From Flavobacteriales bacterium UBA7382 (GTDB lineage: Bacteria > Bacteroidota > Bacteroidia > Flavobacteriales_D > Sanyastnellaceae), in the NCBI GenBank assembly GCA_002469765.1, contig DKNS01000101.1, positions 7,041-39,422 of the forward strand: a stretch of 32,382 bases of DNA. Reading direction: 5' to 3'. Shown here piece after piece: positions 24,129-30,460 of the stretch. Positions within the stretch are counted from its first letter, which is position 1. Every line of letters begins with the position of its first letter. A program made the translations under genes and the position numbers. The notes beneath the pieces are model-generated. The model was not told the DNA's origin, did no database searches, and saw only the letters and a list, made by a program, of their open reading frames with translations.

Positions 24129-24692
24129 TTAGTGTTTAGAGTGCACCTCCACCTTGGCCTTTCTCACCTCCTGCTTGGGGGCTTGGCCGATCACAGACAA
24201 CTCACGGGCAGCGTTGAGGTCATCCACAGACGGCAGCTCAGATGCGTCCAACACCTCCATGTTCGAGACATGCGCTTGCTCGCGCTCCTTGACTTCTCGA
24301 ACGTCCAAATCTGCAGCAGGCTGCTCAGATAGAGCCTCGTCGAGGTTGCGTTGCATCAGAACCGGCGTGGATTCCTCCACATCGGAGGCTTCAGTCATGT
24401 CCGTGGCTTGAATGCGGGGCGTCACCTCGGGTACATACTCGACGCCAGATGGCATCCACAACCACGCCAAAGCCAACGCGGCGACAACAGCTGCACCACC
24501 CGTCCACCAAGATTTTTTGGTGGACGTGACCTGCTCAGGCTGATCCAAGGCGCCGAACACATGAGCCTCAAGTCCTGCAGGAGGGTCGAGTTCCATGCGG
24601 AGTGCCTCTTCTCGGAACAGGCGCTCAGCCTTTGTCCATGGCTCTTGGCCAGGAGCTTCAGGCATGTGCAAGTTTGATTTTTCGATGGGCAT
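24129..24692 (-). CDS. Probable anti-sigma factor, single-pass membrane protein
   Basis: About 187 residues from the ATG at 24692; alternatives are a TTG at 24713 and an ATG at 24665. The cytosolic N-terminus (AERLFREEALRMELDPPAGL then EAHVFGALDQ) resembles the PP-x-VW-type segment of Bacteroidota membrane proteins encoded after ECF sigma genes. One transmembrane helix follows at about 62-81 (SWWTGGAAVVAALALAWLWM), then an acidic periplasmic region rich in Glu/Asp/Val to a basic end (KQEVRKAKVEVHSKH). No zinc-binding HxxxCxxC is present. Position 36 nt after the sigma gene is the main argument for the anti-sigma role, which is an inference. Confidence 0.6.
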   Translation of the reverse strand: MPIEKSNLHMPEAPGQEPWTKAERLFREEALRMELDPPAGLEAHVFGALDQPEQVTSTKKSWWTGGAAVVAALALAWLWMPSGVEYVPEVTPRIQATDMTEASDVEESTPVLMQRNLDEALSEQPAADLDVREVKEREQAHVSNMEVLDASELPSVDDLNAARELSVIGQAPKQEVRKAKVEVHSKH

Positions 24693-24728
24693 TCGGTGGT
24701 AGAACGTGGACAATCGCAGATGGTTGCT

Positions 24729-25304
24729 TCATCCCTTGTTTTTTTCGTCTGAACGAGGCAAAGCGCGACGGGCCATGGCTTTTAAATTGGCCTGCAACTG
24801 CTTGCGACCCCGTGACAGTTGGCTTTTTGATGTGTTGACATCGACCTGCAGCATCTCGGCAATTTCCTTGTGGCTGAATCCGTCGACGAGGTACAATTGG
24901 ATGACAGTACGGTACCCCTTGGGCAGGGCGGCCATGGCGGTTTGGATCTCCCCCATGGTGAAGTCCGCCTGCTTGGACGCCTCAAAATCCCGCGGCGTGG
25001 ACAACGCTTCTGACACGTCGGTGTGGTGCCGATGCTTGAGGTTGCGCCGATAATGAGTGATGGCCGTGTTGACCGTGATGCGACGCACCCAACCTTCGAA
25101 ACTGTTGAACTCCGTGAACTTGGCCAAATTCTTGAACACCTTCACCCAACTCTCCTGGGCAATGTCGGCCGCAGCCTCTCCGCTGTCGGAATACCTCAGC
25201 GCGGTGGCAAACACCTTGCCTGCAAATCTCCTGTACAGTCGTGTTTGGGCGCCCCGCTCTTCTGCGATGCACCGTTCCAGCAAATCTTTTAGTTCGTCGT
25301 CCAT
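24729..25304 (-). CDS. ECF-type RNA polymerase sigma-70 factor
   Basis: 191 residues. Region 2 (LLERCIAEERGAQTRLYRRF, AAADIAQESWVKVFKNLAKF, SFEGWVRRITVNTAITHYRR) and region 4 (IQTAMAALPKGYRTVIQLYL, VDGFSHKEIAEMLQVDVNTS, KSQLSRGRKQLQANLKAMAR) are complete, with a short linker and no region 1 or 3, as in ECF factors. It would direct polymerase to a small regulon, possibly including its own operon. The ATG at 25304 comes 24 nt after the ACMSD stop, with no -7 box in the gap, so it is probably co-transcribed with that gene unless an undetected promoter lies within the coding sequence. Confidence 0.93.
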   Translation of the reverse strand: MDDELKDLLERCIAEERGAQTRLYRRFAGKVFATALRYSDSGEAAADIAQESWVKVFKNLAKFTEFNSFEGWVRRITVNTAITHYRRNLKHRHHTDVSEALSTPRDFEASKQADFTMGEIQTAMAALPKGYRTVIQLYLVDGFSHKEIAEMLQVDVNTSKSQLSRGRKQLQANLKAMARRALPRSDEKNKG

Positions 25305-25328
25305 CTGTTTTGCAAGCGTCCCGGCCTG

Positions 25329-26336
25329 TCAGTCAAACTGGGACGCGTGCATGCCCAACCAAGACAACACGGACCCAGAGAAAAGTTGCATCCGGGTCGA
25401 ATCATTCAGGGCCATGTCTTCGATAAATTGTCCAAACTCCAAGTCACCGAGAGGGAACGGATAATCGGTGCCCATGCAAATCCGGTCGGCACCTTGCATT
25501 TCCAAGATGTAGCGAAGCAGACGAGGGTCATGGGTGATGCTGTCCACCCAAAACTTGCCGAGGTAGGTGTCAGGGGCGTTTTCGTTGTCGATGGCCACGA
25601 GATCGGGTCGGCAGGCGTGGCCGTGTTTGATCCGCCCGATGGTGGGCAAAAAAGACCCCCCAGCATGGGAAAACAGGACGCGCAACTTAGGGTGTTTGTC
25701 CAACACTCCTGCAAAAATCATCGAGCACGCCGCCCGGGAAGTCTCGGCTGGCATGCCCACCAGCCAAGGCAACCAATACTTCTCCATGTCCGCCTTGCCC
25801 ATCATGTCCCAAGGGTGGATGAACAGCGACATGCTGAGCTCCTCACAAGCCTCGTAGAACGGTGCAAACCGAGAATCGCCCAAGTTGAGTCCGTTCACAT
25901 TGGAACCGACTTGCACCCCCTGGAGTCCAGCCGCATGGGCCTCACGGAGCACCTCAATGGCCAGGTCTGTATCCTGCATAGGCACGGTAGCCAGCCCCAC
26001 ATAGTGTTTGGGATGGTCGCGCGCGATTTGGGCCAAGTGGTCGTTCAAGAACCTCGCCAAATCAGCGGCATCTCTGGCCTTCGCCCAGTAGGCGAACATC
26101 ACGGGGATGGTGCTGACCACCTGCACTTGCACCCCAGCTTTGCCATATTCCTCGATGCGCTCCTCGGCATCCCAACAATTGGAGGCAATCTCCCTGAAGA
26201 AGAGGTCGTCTCGCATCATGTTGGCGTACCCTGGTCGAGACACTTCCAAATGGATGAACCCCCCGTAGCCGAATTTCTCCGACCACTTGGGCATGACCCG
26301 AGGCAAAATGTGCGTGTGGCTGTCTATTTTGAGCAT
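25329..26336 (-). CDS. 2-amino-3-carboxymuconate-6-semialdehyde decarboxylase (ACMSD)
   Basis: 335 residues, almost the length of human ACMSD. It decarboxylates ACMS, an intermediate of the kynurenine pathway, and so diverts tryptophan or 3-hydroxyanthranilate carbon away from quinolinate and NAD. Amidohydrolase-fold zinc ligands are visible: H7 and H9 in KIDSHTHILP, H174 in LFIHPWDMMG, D291 in MGTDYPFPLGDLE, and active-site H224 in LFSHAGGSFLPTIGRI. The strip KYWLPWLVGMPAETS is very strongly conserved in the family. I use the ATG at 26336. The ATG at 26357 touches the -7 box directly, so it would precede the expected transcription start. No other kynurenine-pathway gene is in the window. The ECF sigma gene follows after 24 nt. 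Confidence 0.93.
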   Translation of the reverse strand: MLKIDSHTHILPRVMPKWSEKFGYGGFIHLEVSRPGYANMMRDDLFFREIASNCWDAEERIEEYGKAGVQVQVVSTIPVMFAYWAKARDAADLARFLNDHLAQIARDHPKHYVGLATVPMQDTDLAIEVLREAHAAGLQGVQVGSNVNGLNLGDSRFAPFYEACEELSMSLFIHPWDMMGKADMEKYWLPWLVGMPAETSRAACSMIFAGVLDKHPKLRVLFSHAGGSFLPTIGRIKHGHACRPDLVAIDNENAPDTYLGKFWVDSITHDPRLLRYILEMQGADRICMGTDYPFPLGDLEFGQFIEDMALNDSTRMQLFSGSVLSWLGMHASQFD

Positions 26337-26357
26337 GGCAGGTCGTGTCTGGGGCAT

Positions 26358-26365
26358 CCAAGATA
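26358..26365 (-). promoter_or_regulatory. -7 box TATCTTGG of the ACMSD gene
   Basis: The same octamer as before the T9SS protease. It ends at the base before an in-frame ATG (26357), which would therefore not be transcribed. The next ATG at 26336 is 21 nt away and gives a leader of about 16 nt. Confidence 0.5.
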
Positions 26366-26373
26366 CATGAAGG

Positions 26374-27999
26374 TCATGCCCCCTTTCTCACCCGCCGCAA
26401 GTCCAAACGGTTGACCGGAGATATGACCCAGCCCGTCACGTCTTGCCGCAAGACATGCGTGACACGGTCGTGAAACAGAGGGATGACAGGCATTTCGCTG
26501 TGAACCAAGCTGTCCATGGCCATGTAGAGCGCCCGACGCCTCGCATCGTCGTTTGACAACGCCAGGGCCTGTTGATAAAGGGCTTCAAATTCCGGATGGC
26601 AATGGTGTGTATAATTGGGGCCTCCTGGTGAAAAATTGGCCTTCACGAACAGGCCCAAAAAGTTCTCTGCATCTGGGTGATCCGCCAGCCAGGACTTGTA
26701 AAATACCGCCACTTCACCTTGTGCCACACGTTCTCGAAGCACCGATGAAGGCAACACGTCGATTTGAACGTCCAACCCCAAGGCCGTCCAATCGTATTGA
26801 ATGGCAGCGCACAGGTCGGCATAGTCTGACGTGGTGCTGACGACTATGGTGCCCACGTCTTCCCCTTCGGCGTGGCCCGCTTCGGCCAGCATGGCCTTGG
26901 CTGAGTCCAATTCAAGGCGAACAGCACGCGGGGCGTCACATCCCAGCATCGAAGGCGGGACAAATCGATCGGTGGACGACACAGAATTGCGCCGCAGATG
27001 CCGGGCCATCGAAGGGCGATCCAAGGCCAAACTCAGTGCCTTCCTCACCTTCGGATTGTTCAGGGCGGGTGGGGTTTGGCTCCCACCCAAGACCACGCCG
27101 AGGTAATCTGTCTTCAGAAAAGGCACATGTTGCAACTGAAGCTCCTCGGCAAACGACGAACGAAGCCCTCCCTCCTCGTCGAGCAACGTCTCCATGAACG
27201 ACGGGTGCAAGCCGCTGATAAAATCGTAGCGCCCCTGGCTGAGCCCGAGGAATTCTGACCCCATGTCTTGCACGACATCGATGTGCACGGCGTCCAAATA
27301 TGGCAACTGCTGCCCTTGGTCGTCGAGCTCCCAAAACTTTGGATTGGGGTGCAACACCAACCCCGCATCCTCCAACCACCACTTCAAGACAAACGGGCCT
27401 GTGCCCCCAGGTTGGTCCCGCAAGCTCACGCCCTTGGTTTGGGCGTGTTCCTGGTCCACCACGGCTCCATATGCCGTCGTCAACAACCCAAGAAAGGGAG
27501 GGTATGCTTGGCTTAGCTGAATTTCCACAGTGCGATCGTCCAGCGCGCGGATGCCGTCCTTCACCACCGCGTCCAGGATCCAGCCTCCGGACGAAATAAC
27601 CAAGGGGTCCCGGAGGCGCTCCAAAGAGAACACCACATCGGACGCTTCGAGGAAACGTCCCGACGAGAAGGCCACCCCGTGCCTGAGGTGAAACGTGTAG
27701 GTGTGTGCGACGGGGTCAACTTCCCAAGATTCTGCCAGACAAGGAACGACATCCAGCTCCGCGTTCAATTCCACCAAGCCGTCGTACAATTGGTCCACCA
27801 CCCACATGTGCTCGAGGCTTCGGGCGGCCGCAGGGTCCAAGCTTGTGATCGCCGAGCTCTCGTTGTATCGAAACACCTGTTTGTCCGCGTGGTCCGCCCC
27901 GTCGCCGTCGCCGCAACCTGTCGTCCCACCCAAAAGGGACGAGGCAATCAAGGCCCAAATCCAGTGAACAAGAGAGGTGTTTTTGCGTTTCTTCGACAC
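26374..27999 (-). CDS. ABC peptide/nickel-type substrate-binding lipoprotein (SBP_bac_5)
   Basis: 541 residues. Basic N-terminus (SKKRKNTSLVHWIWALIASS) and a lipobox ending TTGC, so it is probably a lipoprotein facing the periplasm. The family-5 solute-binding core is clear: NESSAITSLDPAAARSLEHM, LYDGLVELNAELDVVPCLAE, YTFHLRHGVAFSSGRFLEAS, NPKVRKALSLALDRPSMARH and the closing MPVIPLFHDRVTHVLRQDVT. Such proteins bind oligopeptides, nickel chelates or similar ligands for ABC import, but no permease or ATPase gene of that class is adjacent. The open frame extends to 28062. The GTG at 27999 is chosen because a TACCTTCC box lies 5 nt upstream, with a TTTG 21 nt further up, and because it directly precedes the basic signal region. 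Confidence 0.87.
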   Translation of the reverse strand: MSKKRKNTSLVHWIWALIASSLLGGTTGCGDGDGADHADKQVFRYNESSAITSLDPAAARSLEHMWVVDQLYDGLVELNAELDVVPCLAESWEVDPVAHTYTFHLRHGVAFSSGRFLEASDVVFSLERLRDPLVISSGGWILDAVVKDGIRALDDRTVEIQLSQAYPPFLGLLTTAYGAVVDQEHAQTKGVSLRDQPGGTGPFVLKWWLEDAGLVLHPNPKFWELDDQGQQLPYLDAVHIDVVQDMGSEFLGLSQGRYDFISGLHPSFMETLLDEEGGLRSSFAEELQLQHVPFLKTDYLGVVLGGSQTPPALNNPKVRKALSLALDRPSMARHLRRNSVSSTDRFVPPSMLGCDAPRAVRLELDSAKAMLAEAGHAEGEDVGTIVVSTTSDYADLCAAIQYDWTALGLDVQIDVLPSSVLRERVAQGEVAVFYKSWLADHPDAENFLGLFVKANFSPGGPNYTHHCHPEFEALYQQALALSNDDARRRALYMAMDSLVHSEMPVIPLFHDRVTHVLRQDVTGWVISPVNRLDLRRVRKGA

Positions 28000-28004
28000 A
28001 GAGC

Positions 28005-28012
28005 GGAAGGTA
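28005..28012 (-). promoter_or_regulatory. -7 box TACCTTCC of the substrate-binding lipoprotein (leaderless type)
   Basis: TACCTTCC, GCTCT, GTG (27999). A -33-like TTTG (minus strand, 28034-28037) lies 21 nt upstream. This is the most complete two-part promoter in the window and it overlaps the opposite TonB-receptor promoter. Confidence 0.6.
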
Positions 28013-28019
28013 CGCAGAG

Positions 28020-28027
28020 TACTTTTG
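28020..28027 (+). promoter_or_regulatory. -7 box TACTTTTG of the TonB receptor gene
   Basis: A perfect TAnnTTTG match ending 17 nt before the ATG at 28045, giving a leader of about 12 nt. It lies between the -33 and -7 elements of the opposite promoter. Confidence 0.55.
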
Positions 28028-28044
28028 CGCCTGCAAACATCACC

Positions 28045-30444
28045 ATGGTCTACCGTCCACAATCGCCTTCAATTTTTCAGCTGACGCTTTGCATGATGGC
28101 ATGGCTCTTTTGGTCCATGACAGGCTTCTCTCAAGCTGACACGTTCACCGTCCGCGGACGGGTCACCGACGCGAACACAGGTGAGTATGTCTTGGGGGCC
28201 AACGTCATTGTCGACGGCCAAAGCCAAGGTGCCTCGACCAACATCTATGGGTTTTACAGCCTCACCCTGCCCACGGCCTCCACATCCTTGACCTGTTCTT
28301 TCATTGGGTATGCGCCCCTTTCAAAGGAATTGGACGGAACCCGCGACGTGGAGTGGAACGTGGAATTGACACCCCAATCGGTCGTGGTGGGCGCGGCCAC
28401 CGTTGTGGGAACCGCGGGCCAAAACACAGAAAGCACCAACCTCGGCAAAGCCGAAGTCGCCATCGCGACCATCCAGCGCCTCCCTGCCTTGATGGGCGAA
28501 GTCGACGTCTTGAAAGCGATTCAATTGCTGCCGGGCATCCAAAGCGCGGGAGAAGGCAACAGCGGCTTTTACGTCCGTGGTGGCGGCCCTGACCAAAACT
28601 TGTTGCTGCTGGACAACGCCGCCATCTACAACGCGAGCCATTTGTTTGGCTTTTTCAGCGTGTTCAACGCAGACGCCATTTCCTCCGTCGAGGTGTACAA
28701 GGGAAGCATGCCTGCGCGGTTCGGGGGACGTGTGTCCAGCGTGCTCGACCTGGGGCTGAAAGAAGGGAATAGGAAAGAATTCAAAGGGAGCGGCGGCATC
28801 GGCCTGATCAGCTCCCGACTGACTTTGGAGGGACCTGTAAAAGAAGGTGTGTCCAGCTTCATCGTGTCAGGACGCCGAACTTACATCGACGTCCTGACAC
28901 GTCCATTCGTGAAGACGACGTCTGCGGCAGGGTCTGGTTATTATTTCTACGATTTGAACGCGAAGTACAATCACCGCTTCAGCGACAAGGACGAGGTTTT
29001 CATTTCGGGGTACTTCGGAAGGGACGTGTTCAGTTTCCAGAGCGCAGATGCAGGTTTTGGGGCGTCCATTCCGTGGGGAAACTCGATGGTCTCAACACGC
29101 TGGAACCACGTGGTGACTGACAAGCTGTTTCTCAACGTGAACGCGTCTTACACAAACTATGAATTCGCCTTCACCTCAGGACAAGAGGATTTCGAATTTG
29201 GGTTCAATTCAGGGGTCGTGGATTGGACGCAGAAGGCTCAGCTCAGCTGGTACCCCAACCTGCGTCATGAGGTCCGAGCCGGTGCCGAGCACGTGTTCCA
29301 CGAGTTTGTGCCGACGTCGTTCTTTTTCCGGCAAGGCGACAACGAATTCGACTTCGGAGAAGCAACCGTGTCGTTCAGCCATGAGAGCGCGGCGTACTTG
29401 GAGGACATCATGGACGTGACGGATGCCTTCCGAGTGCACCTCGGGTTGCGTGCGAGCGACTTCCGGCACGTGGGGCCGTTCACACGCATCACCCCAGGCG
29501 AAACTGCGTTGGCCCCCGACGACTCGACTGCCTACAGGCATGGCGAGTTGGTGAAGCGCTATGGAGGCTGGGAACCCAGGGTCAGCGCACGCCTGAAAAC
29601 AGGACCGCGAAGCAGTGTGAAGGCAGGATGGTCGATCAACTACCAATACGTGCACTTGGCGTCGCTTTCGGCCACGACCACACCCACGGATGTCTGGTTG
29701 CCAAGCTCAGATTTGGTCCCGCCCCAGCGTGGCAGGCAATTCAGCGCAGGGTACTTTGTGGATTTGGGCGCCAATCGGGAGTGGGAAACATCGCTCGAAG
29801 TCTACCACAAAGAGCTGAACAACTTGGTTGAGTACGCCGAGAACACCCGTCCTGACCAAAACATCGGCACCAACCCCGACAACAACCTCGTGTTTGGAGA
29901 AGGCTCGTCGTATGGTGCAGAGTTCTTCGTGAAGCGGAAGTTTGGCAAGCTCAATGGATGGGTGGGTTACACGTGGAGCAAAACCGACCGTCAATTCGAA
30001 GACTTGAACAACGGCGACCCCTTCCCGGCCAAATTCGACCGACGCCACGACCTCAGCGTCGTGATGGATTGGACGCCGAGCCAACGATGGAACCTCTCGG
30101 CAGCCTTTGTGTATGCCACTGGCAACACGCTCACCCTCCCCATCCAACGTTACTTCTTGGAGGGCAACGTGACCGACGTCTACGGGTCGCGCAATGGATA
30201 CCGCATGGTGCCGTACCACCGCGCGGACATCAGCGCCACGCTGTTCCCCAAGAAAAACTTCGAAAACCGAAATGTGGAACGCCGCTGGGTGTTCAGCATC
30301 TACAACGTGTACAACCGCGCCAATCCCTACTTCTTGTTCTTTGACAACGAAGGCGATTTGTTGGAAGGGAACCTGGAAATCCAGGCCAAACAAGTGAGTC
30401 TGTTCCCCATCTTGCCGTCGGTGTCTTGGAACTTCTCATTCTGA
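28045..30444 (+). CDS. TonB-dependent outer-membrane receptor with N-terminal regulatory domain
   Basis: 799 residues. Signal peptide ending TGFSQ (about residue 30). Residues 31-115 are a carboxypeptidase-regulatory-like domain (FTVRGRVTDANTGEYVLGAN, STNIYGFYSLTLPT). The plug follows (about 120-235: VDVLKAIQLLPGIQSAGEGN, SGFYVRGGGPDQNLLLLDNA, MPARFGGRVSSVLDL), then a 22-strand-type barrel with aromatic strand ends and the C-terminal SVSWNFSF. It imports a ligand across the outer membrane using TonB energy; there is no SusD partner, so glycan uptake of the Sus type is unlikely. The upstream extension of the frame is antisense to the lipoprotein gene. The opposite-strand substrate-binding lipoprotein may handle the same ligand. 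The ABC exporter follows after 16 nt. Confidence 0.93.
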   Translation: MVYRPQSPSIFQLTLCMMAWLFWSMTGFSQADTFTVRGRVTDANTGEYVLGANVIVDGQSQGASTNIYGFYSLTLPTASTSLTCSFIGYAPLSKELDGTRDVEWNVELTPQSVVVGAATVVGTAGQNTESTNLGKAEVAIATIQRLPALMGEVDVLKAIQLLPGIQSAGEGNSGFYVRGGGPDQNLLLLDNAAIYNASHLFGFFSVFNADAISSVEVYKGSMPARFGGRVSSVLDLGLKEGNRKEFKGSGGIGLISSRLTLEGPVKEGVSSFIVSGRRTYIDVLTRPFVKTTSAAGSGYYFYDLNAKYNHRFSDKDEVFISGYFGRDVFSFQSADAGFGASIPWGNSMVSTRWNHVVTDKLFLNVNASYTNYEFAFTSGQEDFEFGFNSGVVDWTQKAQLSWYPNLRHEVRAGAEHVFHEFVPTSFFFRQGDNEFDFGEATVSFSHESAAYLEDIMDVTDAFRVHLGLRASDFRHVGPFTRITPGETALAPDDSTAYRHGELVKRYGGWEPRVSARLKTGPRSSVKAGWSINYQYVHLASLSATTTPTDVWLPSSDLVPPQRGRQFSAGYFVDLGANREWETSLEVYHKELNNLVEYAENTRPDQNIGTNPDNNLVFGEGSSYGAEFFVKRKFGKLNGWVGYTWSKTDRQFEDLNNGDPFPAKFDRRHDLSVVMDWTPSQRWNLSAAFVYATGNTLTLPIQRYFLEGNVTDVYGSRNGYRMVPYHRADISATLFPKKNFENRNVERRWVFSIYNVYNRANPYFLFFDNEGDLLEGNLEIQAKQVSLFPILPSVSWNFSF

Positions 30445-30460
30445 GGCGATCCTCCACCCC

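Noticed and set aside
24124..24131. TAACTTGT as a -7 box for the unknown secreted protein
   Set aside because: It overlaps the stop of the preceding gene and matches the consensus poorly; operon read-through is simpler.
25347..26414. 355-codon plus-strand frame opposite the ACMSD gene
   Set aside because: The minus-strand ACMSD gene has conserved metal ligands; this frame is a GC-rich shadow with His/Gln/Arg-heavy composition and no motif.
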